Shown piece by piece: positions 35,028 to 44,686 of a stretch of DNA of 64,000 nt. The stretch is from NCBI GenBank assembly GCA_038214685.1, contig JBBQRO010000002.1, positions 1 to 64,000 of the forward strand, written 5' to 3'. The notes beneath the pieces are model-generated. The model searched no databases. It saw only the letters and a program-made list of their open reading frames with translations, and had not been told where the DNA came from. The position numbers and the translations under genes are program-made. The stretch's first letter is position 1. Every line of letters starts with the position of its first letter. This stretch comes from CADCTB01 sp038214685. GTDB lineage: Bacteria; Actinomycetota; Acidimicrobiia; Acidimicrobiales; AC-14.

Positions 35028-36427
35028 GATGACGACGGCGGCACGCAGTCCCTCGCTCGTTGCAACCGCTCCAGGGTGCGCTCACGGCCCAGCACGTGCA
35101 ACGACTCGAACAGCGGAGGCCCCACCGAGCGCCCGGTGACGGCCACCCGGATGGGCGCCTGCGCTTTCGCCAGCTTCAGCCCGTGCCGCTCGGCCATCTC
35201 CGCGGTGACCCGGTACAGCTCGTCGGTGTCCCAGTGGCAATCGCGGTAGGCGGTGATGGCGTCGTCGACCAACGCCCCGGCCATCGGCGACCGCCCGATG
35301 GCCTTGTCCCATGCCACCGGGTCGACGACCGGCTCCTCCAAAAAGAGGAAGTCGACGGTGGCCGGCACCTCAGCCAGGGTGCGCGCCCGTTCCTGGACCA
35401 ACGGGGCCACCGCCTCGAAGACGGCCAGGTCGAAGCGCTCCGGCGGCCACGGCGGGTCGGTCTCGAGCCAGGGAAGCGACTCACGCACGAAGGTGGCAAC
35501 CGGTAGGGCCCGTATGTACTCGCCGTTGATGGCGTCGAGCTTCTTGACATCGAAGTACGCCGGCGACGCCTTCACGTCGGCCAGCTCGAACTCGGCAACC
35601 ATGTCCTCGATCGACATGACCTCCCGGTCGTCGCCAGGCGACCAGCCCAGCAGGGCCAGGTGGTTGCGCATGGCTTCGGGCAGGTAGCCCCGCTCCCGGA
35701 ACTCCTCCACGGCCACGTCGTCTCGGCGCTTGGACAGCTTCTGGCGCTTCTCGTTGACGATCAGGGGCAGATGGGCGAAGACGGGCACCTCGTCGACACC
35801 GAGGGCCCGGCGGATGAGCAGCACCTTCGGGGTGGACGGCAGCAGGTCCTCGCCCCGGATCACATGGGTGATGGCCATGTCGGCGTCGTCGACCGCGTTG
35901 GCCAGGAGGAAGACTGCCGAGCCGTCGGTGCGTTGGACGACGAAGTCCTCGATGGTGGTGTGCTCGAAGGTGACCTCGCCCCGGACCACGTCGTGCACGA
36001 CGGTCTGGCCGTCGTCGGGCGCACGGAAGCGGAGGACGCCGGCGGCCAGGCCCCGGTCACGGCACCAGCCGTCATAGCCGCTCTCGCCCGTGGTCCGGGC
36101 CTGCACTGCGTCCCGGGAGCAGTCGCAGAAGTAGGCGTGACCGGCGGCGAAAAGCCGGGAGGCTGCGGCCCGGTAGGCGTCGGCCCGCTGCGACTGGCGG
36201 TGCGGCCCCTCGTCCCAGTCGATCCCGAGCCAGCGCAACGTGCGCTGGATGCCGTCGACGAGCTCGTCGCGGGACAGGGCGGCGTCGGTGTCCTCGATGC
36301 GCAGGACGAACGTGCCTCCCTCATGGCGGGCGAACATCCAGTTGAAGAGGGCGGTGCGGGCGCCGCCCAGATGGAGGTAGCCCGTCGGCGCAGGAGAGAA
36401 ACGGACCCGGGGTGCCACCGCGCTCAC
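35024..36427 (-). CDS. gltX: glutamyl-tRNA synthetase
   Basis: A 467-residue class I synthetase. The HIGH motif appears as PTGYLHLGGARTALFNW (core HLGG) and the KMSKS motif as KLSKRR. The zinc-like segment is CDCSRDAV. It ligates Glu to tRNA-Glu and, in organisms lacking GlnRS, to tRNA-Gln; both tRNA genes lie just downstream. The GTG at 36427 follows GAGG by five bases. It is divergent from proS. Confidence 0.96.
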   Translation of the reverse strand: MSAVAPRVRFSPAPTGYLHLGGARTALFNWMFARHEGGTFVLRIEDTDAALSRDELVDGIQRTLRWLGIDWDEGPHRQSQRADAYRAAASRLFAAGHAYFCDCSRDAVQARTTGESGYDGWCRDRGLAAGVLRFRAPDDGQTVVHDVVRGEVTFEHTTIEDFVVQRTDGSAVFLLANAVDDADMAITHVIRGEDLLPSTPKVLLIRRALGVDEVPVFAHLPLIVNEKRQKLSKRRDDVAVEEFRERGYLPEAMRNHLALLGWSPGDDREVMSIEDMVAEFELADVKASPAYFDVKKLDAINGEYIRALPVATFVRESLPWLETDPPWPPERFDLAVFEAVAPLVQERARTLAEVPATVDFLFLEEPVVDPVAWDKAIGRSPMAGALVDDAITAYRDCHWDTDELYRVTAEMAERHGLKLAKAQAPIRVAVTGRSVGPPLFESLHVLGRERTLERLQRARDCVPPSSS

Positions 36428-36429
36428 GG

Positions 36430-36435
36430 TAGCCT
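36430..36435 (+). promoter_or_regulatory. -10 box of proS
   Basis: TAGCCT ends nine bases before ATG 36445, giving at most a few untranslated bases. Confidence 0.45.
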
Positions 36436-36444
36436 CGGCACCCC

Positions 36445-37854
36445 ATGGCCAAAGCGGTATTGACGTCGAAGTCCGAGGACTTTCCCAAGTGGTACCAGGA
36501 CGTGGTGGCCAAGGCCGAGCTGGCCGACAACGGTCCGGTCCGGGGCACCATGGTCATCCGCCCCTACGGCTACGCCATCTGGGAGCGCATGCAGGCCGAG
36601 CTCGACCGCCGGATCAAGGACGCCGGCGCTCAGAATGCCTACTTCCCCCTCTTCATCCCCGAGTCCTACCTGAAGAAGGAAGCCGAGCACGTCGAGGGGT
36701 TCAGTCCCGAGCTGGCCGTGGTCACCCACGCCGGCGGCAAGGAGCTGGAGGAGCCCGTCGTCGTCCGCCCAACCAGCGAGACGATCATCAACTCCTTCTT
36801 CGCCAAATGGGTGCAGAGCCACCGCGACCTGCCCCTGCTCATCAACCAGTGGGCCAACGCCGTGCGCTGGGAGCTGCGACCCCGGGTGTTCCTGCGCACC
36901 ACCGAGTTTCTCTGGCAGGAGGGCCACACCGCCCACGCCACCGAGGACGACGCCCGGGCCTATGCCCTGCGCATCCTCCACGAGGTCTACGAGGACTTCG
37001 CGGTGAACGTCATGGCATTGCCCGTGCTGGTGGGGCGCAAGACCGAGCGCGAGCGATTCGCCGGGGCCGTCACCACCTACACCCTCGAAGGCATGATGGG
37101 CGACGGCAAGGCCTTGCAGATGGGCACCAGCCACGACCTGGGGCAGAACTTCGCCAAGGCGTTCGACATCTCCTTCCAGTCCTCCACCGGCACGTCCGAG
37201 CACGCCTGGCAGACGTCGTGGGGGGTGTCGACCCGCCTGGTCGGGGCCCTGGTCATGGGCCACGGCGACGACGCCGGCCTGCGCGTCCCCCCCGCCCTGG
37301 CGCCTATTCAGGCCGTCGTGGTGCTGGTTCGCGACGAGGACGGCGCCGGGGCACGGGCGGCGGAACTGGTCGCGGAGCTGCGGGGCGCCGGAGTGCGGGT
37401 CCATCTCGACGACCGGGTCGACACCGGCTTCGGCCGACGGGCCGTCGAGTGGGAGCTCAAAGGGGTGCCCGTGCGCATCGAGGTGGGCCCTCGCGACCTG
37501 GCTGCGGGCACGGTCACGCTCGTGCGCCGGGACGTGCCCGGGGAGAAGTCCACCGTGTCCCTCGATGGCCTGGGCGCCCGCGTGGCCGACCTGCTGACCG
37601 ACATCCAGGCCGCCCTGCACCGGCTGGCCCTCGACCGCCGGGAGGCGGCCACCGTCGACGCCGCCGACGTCGAAGAGACACGGCAGGCGGCCCAGACCGG
37701 CTTCGCCCGGGTGCCCTGGGACCGGATCCGGGAGTCCGAGGTCGACCTGGCCAAGGACGCCCTCTCGGTGCGCTGCCTGCAGCAGGCCGACGGCGGCATC
37801 CCGGGCTCCTCGGCCGATCCCGACCTGATCGCCACGGTGGCCAAGGCCTACTGA
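36445..37854 (+). CDS. proS: prolyl-tRNA synthetase, short archaeal/eukaryotic type
   Basis: A 469-residue class II synthetase. Motif 1 is in the GTMVIRPYGYAIWE segment, motif 2 in LRPRVFLRTTEFLWQEGH, and motif 3 in the SWGVSTRLVGALVMGH segment. The protein lacks the large editing insertion of the common bacterial enzyme and ends with a C-terminal domain closing in KAY, a mark of the archaeal/eukaryotic-type ProRS. Such short forms are found in several bacterial lineages. It attaches Pro to tRNA-Pro. Confidence 0.95.
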   Translation: MAKAVLTSKSEDFPKWYQDVVAKAELADNGPVRGTMVIRPYGYAIWERMQAELDRRIKDAGAQNAYFPLFIPESYLKKEAEHVEGFSPELAVVTHAGGKELEEPVVVRPTSETIINSFFAKWVQSHRDLPLLINQWANAVRWELRPRVFLRTTEFLWQEGHTAHATEDDARAYALRILHEVYEDFAVNVMALPVLVGRKTERERFAGAVTTYTLEGMMGDGKALQMGTSHDLGQNFAKAFDISFQSSTGTSEHAWQTSWGVSTRLVGALVMGHGDDAGLRVPPALAPIQAVVVLVRDEDGAGARAAELVAELRGAGVRVHLDDRVDTGFGRRAVEWELKGVPVRIEVGPRDLAAGTVTLVRRDVPGEKSTVSLDGLGARVADLLTDIQAALHRLALDRREAATVDAADVEETRQAAQTGFARVPWDRIRESEVDLAKDALSVRCLQQADGGIPGSSADPDLIATVAKAY

Positions 37855-37870
37855 CCTCTGGCCGACCGGG

Positions 37871-37969
37871 TCAGAAGTCGAAGGTCAGGGCCAGCCAGAT
37901 GGCGTAAAGGGCGGCGCAGGCCACCAGCACGGTCACGATGATGCGGATCACCTTGCCGGTGTCGTTCAC
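37871..37969 (-). CDS. 32-residue single-helix membrane protein
   Basis: GTG 37969 overlaps the hydrolase stop (GTGA) and opens a 32-residue frame: a short polar start (NDTGK), one membrane helix (IIVTVLVACAALYAIWLAL) and the end TFDF. Coupling to the upstream gene makes it likely to be translated. No family is recognised. Confidence 0.55.
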   Translation of the reverse strand: MNDTGKVIRIIVTVLVACAALYAIWLALTFDF

Positions 37970-38802
37970 CGGGCCAGGTGCCCCAACAGAAGCCGATTGA
38001 GGGCCTCTGGCACCTCCTCGGGGATCCAGTGACTGATGCCCTCGAGGATCTCGAAGCGGTAGGGGCCTTCGACGTAGGAGGCGGTGGCCTCGGCGCCGTG
38101 GCGCCCGAGGGCCAGGTCGTCGGTGCTCCAGACGTAGAGCGTGGGCACGGTGATCCGGCCCACGCCACTGAACAGGCTGAAGTCGATGGCCCGGTACCAG
38201 TTCAGGGCGGCGGTGAGCGCTCCAGGCGCCGACATGGACAGCACCCGCTCGTCGATGTCGCCCGGATACCCGGATGCCTCCAACAGGGCGGCCAGGCCAC
38301 CGGCCATGAGGGCCTCCTCAGCCACGTCGGCCTGCTGGAAAAAGGAGGCGTAGCTCGACCGGTCGCGCTGATCACCGGCCGGTGACGCCAGGGCGGTGGC
38401 GAACGCCACCGGATGGGGCACGGAGAGGGCGGTGAGGGTCCGGATCCGCTCGGCGTGGTGGGCGGCCAGGTGCCACGCCACCACTGCGCCCCAGTCGTGG
38501 CCGACCACGGAGAATCGGTCGGCGCCCAGGTAGTTGGCCACGCCCAGCACGTCGTCGACCAGATGGGCGACGCGGTAGCTCGTCACGTCGGCGGGTCGGG
38601 CCCGGGGCGAGTAGCCCCGCTGGTCGAGGGCCACGGCCCGGTAGCCGGCGGCGGCCAGGGCATCGAGCTGCGGCCGCCAGATGGCGGAGGACTGCGGGAA
38701 GCCGTGCAGGAGGAGCACGACCTCGCCGTCGGCCGGGCCGGCTACCAGGGCGTCGAACACCAGCCCGTCGGCGAAGGAGATCTCGACCCGGTCCACCGTC
38801 AC
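37966..38802 (-). CDS. alpha/beta hydrolase, epoxide-hydrolase-like
   Basis: A 278-residue alpha/beta-hydrolase. The oxyanion segment is LLLHGFPQSSAIWRPQ, the nucleophile elbow VVGHDWGAVV carries Asp (G-H-D-W-G), and ISHWIPEE carries the catalytic His near the C-terminus. The Asp nucleophile points to an epoxide hydrolase or haloalkane dehalogenase rather than an esterase. I start at GTG 38802 (VTVDRVEISF); longer frames read into the neighbour. It is the fourth gene of the leuB-ilvE strand. Confidence 0.87.
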   Translation of the reverse strand: MTVDRVEISFADGLVFDALVAGPADGEVVLLLHGFPQSSAIWRPQLDALAAAGYRAVALDQRGYSPRARPADVTSYRVAHLVDDVLGVANYLGADRFSVVGHDWGAVVAWHLAAHHAERIRTLTALSVPHPVAFATALASPAGDQRDRSSYASFFQQADVAEEALMAGGLAALLEASGYPGDIDERVLSMSAPGALTAALNWYRAIDFSLFSGVGRITVPTLYVWSTDDLALGRHGAEATASYVEGPYRFEILEGISHWIPEEVPEALNRLLLGHLAR

Positions 38803-38842
38803 GGGTGAAGCCCGGTGTGTCTCTGCCGAGGCCGGTACGGCA

Positions 38843-39349
38843 CTATTGGTTGAGCAGTGCCCGCCACTCCCCCACCCGCCGGCGAACCTCGGCAGGCGTG
38901 AGGCGCAGCGTGGCCTCGGGGACGAGGTCGACGATCGCCCGCTGGTCCCAGTAGTGGTGGGAGGCGCCGGCGAACAGGGGCGTGCGGAAGGCCACCAGCT
39001 CGGCCGGCGGCGAGTCGAGGTAGCCCCACAGTCCATAGGCCAGCTCCAGGTCGTGGATCACGGGCGCCCGGCCGAACAGCGACGCCCGGGCCAGGCCCAC
39101 GCCCAGGCAGCCGGCCTCCACGTCGTGGGCGTCGGTGCCCTCGGTCAGCAGGAGGCGGTCGTGGAACCGGGCGGCCAGGACCAGGGCGTAGCCCTGGTCG
39201 GGGCCTTGGTTGCCGAAGTAGGCACCGGTCGGCTGGCGGTTGCTGAGGTCCCCGGGGCGGGTGGCCGTCCAGCCGCCGTGGCCGGGCGTGCCGAGCGACG
39301 CCCGCGGTCGGTCGCCCTGGGCGACGGGGACGTAATCGGGCGCAGCCAT
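38843..39349 (-). CDS. conserved protein of unknown function
   Basis: A 168-residue soluble protein, MAAPDYVPVAQGDRPRASLG at the start. Segments such as ATRPGDL, FGNQGPDQGYAL and HHYWDQRAIVDL look conserved, but I know no function. AGGAG lies six bases before ATG 39349. It lies between ilvE (39 bases upstream) and the hydrolase gene (40 bases downstream), in the same direction. Confidence 0.75.
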   Translation of the reverse strand: MAAPDYVPVAQGDRPRASLGTPGHGGWTATRPGDLSNRQPTGAYFGNQGPDQGYALVLAARFHDRLLLTEGTDAHDVEAGCLGVGLARASLFGRAPVIHDLELAYGLWGYLDSPPAELVAFRTPLFAGASHHYWDQRAIVDLVPEATLRLTPAEVRRRVGEWRALLNQ

Positions 39350-39388
39350 GGTGCTCTCCTACTCGATCTGACAGGGGATTCGGGGACC

Positions 39389-40309
39389 TCAGCTCCGGAC
39401 AAGGTCGAGCCAGTCCTTGTACTGGTCGACCTCGCCCCTCACTGTCGCAAAGTAGATCTCCTGGATGGCCTTGGTCATGGGGCCGGGCTCGCCGATCACC
39501 CGGTCGTCGACCGAGCGGATGGGCACCACCTCGGCGGCGGTGCCGGTGAGGAACGCCTCCTCGGCCAGGTACAGGTCGGTGCGCAGCAGGTTGCATTCGG
39601 CCACGTCGTAGCCGAGGTCCCTGGCGATGGTCATGACCGAGTGCTGGGTGATGCCTTCAAGCGCGCCGGCGGAGACCGGCGGGGTGAGCAGGCGTCCGTT
39701 CTTGACGATGAACAGGTTCTCGCCCGTGCACTCGCTGACATAGCCCTGTGGCGACAGCAGGATTGCCTCGTCGTAGCCGGCCTTGAGGGCCTCGACCTTG
39801 GCCATGGAGGAGTTCACGTACATGCCGACGCCCTTGGCCGCCACCGGGACCGCGTTGGGGTCGTGGCGCTGCCAGGTCGAGATCTTGAGGCGCACGCCAT
39901 GCTTGACGCCCTCGTCGCCGAGGTACGAGCCCCATGGCCAGACGGCGATCGACACGTTGACCGGGCACGGAAGCGGGTTGAGCCCCATCTCGCCGTAGCC
40001 CAGGTACACCAGAGGACGGATGTAACAGGAGTCGAGGTTGTTGACCCGCACCGTCTCCTTGACCGCTTCCACCAGCTGATCGGCTGTGTAGGGGATGTCG
40101 ATCAGGTACACCTTGGCGCTGTTGAACAGCCGGTCGATGTGGTCGGCGAGCCGGAACACCGCCGGCCCCTGGCTGGTGGCGTAGGCGCGGATGCCCTCGA
40201 ACACGCCGCTGCCGTAGTGCATGGTGTGGGTGAGGATGTGCACGGTGGCGTCGTCCCAGTTGACGAGCTTCCCGTCCATCCAGATCTTGTCGACCTTCTG
40301 CAGTGGCAT
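39389..40309 (-). CDS. ilvE: branched-chain amino acid aminotransferase
   Basis: A 306-residue class IV PLP-dependent aminotransferase. The start (KIWMDGKLVNWDDATVHILT, in part WDDATVHILT), GSGVFEGIRAY, the PLP-lysine segment VPVAAKGVGMYVNSSMAK, and YVSECTGENLFIV match IlvE. It makes Leu, Ile and Val from their 2-oxo acids. ATG 40309 lies five bases after the leuB stop, so it shares the leuB transcript and its attenuator. Confidence 0.95.
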   Translation of the reverse strand: MPLQKVDKIWMDGKLVNWDDATVHILTHTMHYGSGVFEGIRAYATSQGPAVFRLADHIDRLFNSAKVYLIDIPYTADQLVEAVKETVRVNNLDSCYIRPLVYLGYGEMGLNPLPCPVNVSIAVWPWGSYLGDEGVKHGVRLKISTWQRHDPNAVPVAAKGVGMYVNSSMAKVEALKAGYDEAILLSPQGYVSECTGENLFIVKNGRLLTPPVSAGALEGITQHSVMTIARDLGYDVAECNLLRTDLYLAEEAFLTGTAAEVVPIRSVDDRVIGEPGPMTKAIQEIYFATVRGEVDQYKDWLDLVRS

Positions 40310-40314
40310 TCGCC

Positions 40315-41277
<963 letters not shown>

Positions 41278-41315
41278 TGGTGATCCTGTCTCAGAGTTGT
41301 TCAGAGTGACATCGG

Positions 41316-41343
41316 AAAAAGAAAAACCGCCCGGATGGGCGGT
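41316..41343 (-). terminator. rho-independent attenuator terminator before leuB
   Basis: ACCGCCC and GGGCGGT (41326-41343) form a perfect 7-bp stem with a 4-base loop. On the minus strand it is followed by TTTTTCTTTTT, the only canonical U-tract terminator in the window. It lies between the leader peptide and the leuB start, so it controls entry into leuB. A competing hairpin, ACGCC with GGCGT (41353-41367), lies just before it. Confidence 0.85.
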
Positions 41344-41371
41344 AGAGAGCACACGCCGGCCTGGCGTTCGC

Positions 41372-41404
41372 TCAGAGGAGTACGGAAATGGCCGAGGGGG
41401 ACAT
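41372..41404 (-). CDS. leuB leader peptide MSPSAISVLL
   Basis: ATG 41404 is preceded by GGAAGG and opens a 10-residue frame, MSPSAISVLL, ending at TGA 41372. Ile, Val and two Leu codons sit in the last five positions, just before the hairpins. Stalling of the ribosome on uncharged branched-chain tRNAs would favour the antiterminated form. Leader-peptide control of leu and ilv genes is known in actinobacteria. Confidence 0.75.
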   Translation of the reverse strand: MSPSAISVLL

Positions 41405-41476
41405 GCGTCCTTCCAGTGTGCCCGGCCACCCCGCTCCGCGCAATCGGGTTCAGGTCAGGATCCGGACGAGGCACGG

Positions 41477-41482
41477 TAGCCT
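41477..41482 (+). promoter_or_regulatory. -10 box of greA, leaderless
   Basis: TAGCCT ends six bases before ATG 41489. No Shine-Dalgarno sequence. Confidence 0.5.
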
Positions 41483-41488
41483 TCGACC

Positions 41489-41956
41489 ATGTCAGAGACC
41501 CACCTTTCGCCCGAGGCCTATGAGCGGCTGCGCGCCGAGCTGGAGGATCTGACCACCCGCGGACGGGTCGACATCGCCCAGACCATCGAGACCGCCCGCG
41601 AACTGGGCGACCTCAAGGAGAACGCCGACTACCACGCCGCCCGCGACGACCAGGGCCGGATGGAGGCTCGGATCCGCCAGCTCCAGTTCCTGGTCGACCA
41701 CGCGGTGATCGTCGACGGCAGCCAGGCCTCCGACACGGTAACGGCCGGCAGCATCGTGGCCCTGCGCTACGAGGGCGACGACGAAGCCGACCGCTTCCTG
41801 GTCGGCTCCATCGAGGAACGCCGGTCCGACGTGGCCGTGGTGTCGCCGGCGTCACCGCTGGGCCAGGCACTGGTGGGTCACCGCAAGGGCGACACGGTGG
41901 AGTACCAGGCCCCCGGAGGCAACCTCAAGGTGGAGATTGTCGAGATCGAGACGTAA
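41489..41956 (+). CDS. greA: transcription elongation factor GreA
   Basis: A 155-residue Gre factor. The N-terminal coiled coil (about 10-75) carries the acidic tip, and the segment ELGDLKENADYHAARDDQ is a GreA signature; the C-terminal FKBP-like domain ends with PASPLGQALVGHRKGD. It restores backtracked RNA polymerase by transcript cleavage. The gene is transcribed away from the leuB leader with 84 bases between the two start codons. Confidence 0.96.
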   Translation: MSETHLSPEAYERLRAELEDLTTRGRVDIAQTIETARELGDLKENADYHAARDDQGRMEARIRQLQFLVDHAVIVDGSQASDTVTAGSIVALRYEGDDEADRFLVGSIEERRSDVAVVSPASPLGQALVGHRKGDTVEYQAPGGNLKVEIVEIET

Positions 41957-41971
41957 CAGAACAACATGAGA

Positions 41972-41977
41972 TAAGCT
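41972..41977 (+). promoter_or_regulatory. -10 box of the lipoprotein gene, leaderless
   Basis: TAAGCT ends seven bases before ATG 41985. Confidence 0.45.
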
Positions 41978-41984
41978 GAACGGC

Positions 41985-42554
41985 ATGCGAAAAGCCCTCC
42001 TGGCCGTGCTGTTCTCCATGGCGATCCCGGCGTGTTCGTCCGGCGGGTCGCAGGGCGCCCCGACAGCCACGATCGGGCCGGTCCGAGGAGCCGAGGGCGC
42101 GGAAGAGGCCGCCAGCGTGGATCGGGTCCTGGCCGGCCTCGACGGCGTGATGGGTGACCTGCAGCGCATCCTGGTCAAGGAGCGGCGGATCACCACCGAG
42201 GTCGCCGACCGCCTCCAGTCGATCTATACCGGGCCCGAGCTCCTGAACCAGATCGACGCCTTCCGGGCCGACGTGGCCAACGGCCTGGTCGGGTACCGGA
42301 ACCCTCCGGGAGACCGGGTCACCACCGTGTCCCGCCTGATCACGGTGAGCCCGATCTGCGTGTTCGTGGAGGTCAGCCGTGACTACGGGCCCATCGCCGA
42401 GGGGCCGCCGCCGTCGTCGCCGTCCTCGCTCTACGTGGTCCTGGTCACCAAGTCCGAGGCCGACGACCCCCGCCAGCTCAATCCCACCCCGTGGGCCATG
42501 CTCTACGACGGCGTCCAGGCCGACGGTTCCGAGCCGGAGGACGTCTGCCGCTGA
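41985..42554 (+). CDS. lipoprotein of unknown function
   Basis: A 189-residue exported protein. The signal peptide MRKALLAVLFSMAIPACSS has a lipobox (IPAC). The mature part is helical (about 40-95), then beta-rich, with two further cysteines, SPICVFVEV and the C-terminal DVCR, which could pair. The C-terminal 52 bases overlap the convergent IclR-family gene. No function is recognised. Confidence 0.8.
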   Translation: MRKALLAVLFSMAIPACSSGGSQGAPTATIGPVRGAEGAEEAASVDRVLAGLDGVMGDLQRILVKERRITTEVADRLQSIYTGPELLNQIDAFRADVANGLVGYRNPPGDRVTTVSRLITVSPICVFVEVSRDYGPIAEGPPPSSPSSLYVVLVTKSEADDPRQLNPTPWAMLYDGVQADGSEPEDVCR

Positions 42555-43162
42555 ATGGCCGCGGCTGCCTCCAGGACCGCACCTGCGTACCGTCGGCCGG
42601 GAGCCCGCGTCGTGCGCTCGATCGGGCCCGACACCGAGACGGCGGCCACCACGTCGCCGGCGGCGTTGCGCACGGGGGCGCTCACCGACGCCACTCCCCG
42701 CTCCCGCTCCTCCACGCTCTCGGCCCACCCGGCCTCGATCGTGCTGGGATCGGCTCGTAGGATCTTGCCGGCCGATCCCACCTCCAGCGGCAGCGACATG
42801 CCCACCGGCACGATCGTTCGCAACCCGTGGGGCGACTCCAGTGAGGCCACGCACAGGCGGCGGTCGCCCCGGCGCACGTAGAGCTGCGCGCTCTCCCCGG
42901 TGGTGTCGCGCAGCACCTCGAGGGCGGGGCGGGCCAGGCCGGGGAGGTCGAGCCCGGTGAGCCGGGGCCCGAGGGTGAAGCGCCCCGTCCCGTCGCGCCC
43001 GAGGAGGCCGTGGACTTCGAGGGCGACGGCCAGCCGGTGGGCGGTGGCCCGCGACAGTCCCGTGGCCTCGACCAGGCCGGCGAGGGTCAGGGGACGGACC
43101 TCCACCGCATCGAGCAGGGAAATCGCCTTGTCGAGCACCCCGATCCGGCTTACAGTGTCCAC
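42503..43162 (-). CDS. ndgR: IclR-family regulator divergent from leuCD
   Basis: A 219-residue IclR protein: N-terminal winged helix (LAGLVEATGLSRATAHRLAVAL in shorter form GLSRATAHRLAVAL, about 30-50) and C-terminal effector domain (about 75-215; PLEVGSAGKIL). Adjacent divergent IclR/leuCD is the arrangement of NdgR in streptomycetes and LtbR in corynebacteria, regulators of leucine synthesis, so this is the likely ortholog. GTG 43162 lies six bases behind a TAATCT box. Confidence 0.88.
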   Translation of the reverse strand: MDTVSRIGVLDKAISLLDAVEVRPLTLAGLVEATGLSRATAHRLAVALEVHGLLGRDGTGRFTLGPRLTGLDLPGLARPALEVLRDTTGESAQLYVRRGDRRLCVASLESPHGLRTIVPVGMSLPLEVGSAGKILRADPSTIEAGWAESVEERERGVASVSAPVRNAAGDVVAAVSVSGPIERTTRAPGRRYAGAVLEAAAAIQRQTSSGSEPSAWTPS

Positions 43163-43174
43163 ATGGAGAGATTA
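43151..43174. promoter_or_regulatory. overlapping divergent leaderless promoters of ndgR-like gene and leuC
   Basis: TACAGT (43151-43156) ends six bases before the leuC ATG 43163. On the other strand TAATCT (43169-43174) ends six bases before the regulator GTG 43162. Each -10 box lies inside the other gene's first codons, so one bound regulator could affect both. Confidence 0.55.
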
Positions 43175-44665
43175 CCGTCTCATGATGTGGGACAGCAACC
43201 CCGGACCCTGAACGACAAGCTCTGGGACAGCCACGTGGTCCACCGGGCCGAGGGGGAGCCCGACCTCCTCTACATCGACCTACACCTGGTCCACGAGGTG
43301 ACGTCGCCCCAGGCGTTCGACGGCCTCCGCCTGGCCGGACGATCCGTGCGGCGCCCCGACCTCACCGTCGCAACCATGGACCACAACACGCCGACCATCG
43401 GCCTCGACCTGCCCCTGGCCGACCCTGTCTCGGCCAGGCAGATCGAGACGTTGTCGGCCAACTGCGCCGAGTTCGGGGTGACCCTGTACCCCATGGGCCA
43501 CGCCAACCAGGGAATCGTCCACGTGATCGGTCCCGAGTTGGGGCTCACGCAGCCGGGCATGACCATCGTGTGCGGCGACAGCCACACGTCGACCCACGGG
43601 GCCTTCGGCGCGCTGGCCTTCGGCATCGGCACCAGCGAGGTCGAGCACGTCCTGGCCACCCAGACCCTCCCCCAGCGCCGCCCAGCGAACATGGCGGTCA
43701 CCATCGATGGAGCCCTGCCCGCCGGCGTGACGGCCAAGGACGTGATCCTGGCCCTGATCGGACGCATCGGCACCGGCGGCGGCGTCGGCCACGTGATCGA
43801 GTACCGGGGCTCCACCATCCGGTCGATGTCCATGGAGGGTCGGATGACAATCTGCAACATGTCGATCGAGGCCGGGGCCCGGGCCGGCATGGTGGCGCCC
43901 GACGACACCACCTTCAATTGGATCGAGGGCCGCCCACACGCTCCGACGGGCGCCGACTGGGACCGGGCCGTGGAGCACTGGCGCAGCCTGGCCACCGACG
44001 ACGGGGCGGTGTTCGACAAGGAGGTGGTCGTCGACGCCACCACGCTGCGACCGCACGTGTCGTGGGGCACCAACCCGTCCCAGGTGGTGGCCATCGACGG
44101 CGACGTTCCCGACCCCGACCGCATCACCGACGCCGCCCAGGCCGAGTCGGCCCGCCGGGCCCTGACCTACATGGGGTTGCAGGCGGGCACACCCATGCGC
44201 GACATCCTCGTCGACACTGTCTTCATCGGCTCGTGCACCAACTCCCGCATCGAGGATCTGCGGGCCGCCGCCGCCGTGGTCGACGGCCGACACGTGTTCG
44301 CCGGGATGCGGGCCATGGTGGTCCCCGGATCCATGCGGGTGAAGGCCGACGCAGAGGCCGAGGGCCTCGACCGGATCTTCACCGCCGCCGGCTTCGAGTG
44401 GCGCTCCGCCGGGTGCTCGATGTGCCTGGGCATGAACCCCGACCAGCTTGCGCCCCAGGAGCGCTGCGCATCCACGTCGAACCGCAACTTCGAGGGCCGC
44501 CAGGGCCGGGGCGGGCGCACCCACCTGGTCTCCCCCGCCGTCGCCGCCGCCACTGCCCTGGCCGGCCGCTTCGCCACACCGGAGGACATCCTGTCGCCGT
44601 CGCTGCGCTCCGGCGAGGCAATCGAGCTCCGGCCGACCGGCAAAGCCGGCCACCCTGCGCCCTGA
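43163..44665 (+). CDS. leuC: 3-isopropylmalate dehydratase large subunit
   Basis: A 500-residue aconitase-family protein that with LeuD isomerises 2- to 3-isopropylmalate. The [4Fe-4S] cysteines are in FIGSCTNSRIEDL and GCSMCLGMN; GDSHTSTHGAFGAL is the substrate-site motif. The ATG at 43163 adds about a dozen residues before the usual TLNDKLWDSHVV; GTG 43187 is an alternative, but the -10 box supports 43163. Confidence 0.95.
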   Translation: MERLPSHDVGQQPRTLNDKLWDSHVVHRAEGEPDLLYIDLHLVHEVTSPQAFDGLRLAGRSVRRPDLTVATMDHNTPTIGLDLPLADPVSARQIETLSANCAEFGVTLYPMGHANQGIVHVIGPELGLTQPGMTIVCGDSHTSTHGAFGALAFGIGTSEVEHVLATQTLPQRRPANMAVTIDGALPAGVTAKDVILALIGRIGTGGGVGHVIEYRGSTIRSMSMEGRMTICNMSIEAGARAGMVAPDDTTFNWIEGRPHAPTGADWDRAVEHWRSLATDDGAVFDKEVVVDATTLRPHVSWGTNPSQVVAIDGDVPDPDRITDAAQAESARRALTYMGLQAGTPMRDILVDTVFIGSCTNSRIEDLRAAAAVVDGRHVFAGMRAMVVPGSMRVKADAEAEGLDRIFTAAGFEWRSAGCSMCLGMNPDQLAPQERCASTSNRNFEGRQGRGGRTHLVSPAVAAATALAGRFATPEDILSPSLRSGEAIELRPTGKAGHPAP

Positions 44666-44686
44666 ACCCTTCCGCCGCCAGCCGGG

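Noticed and set aside
36428..36444. T-box riboswitch before gltX or proS
   Set aside because: Only 17 bases separate the two divergent start codons, so there is no room for one.
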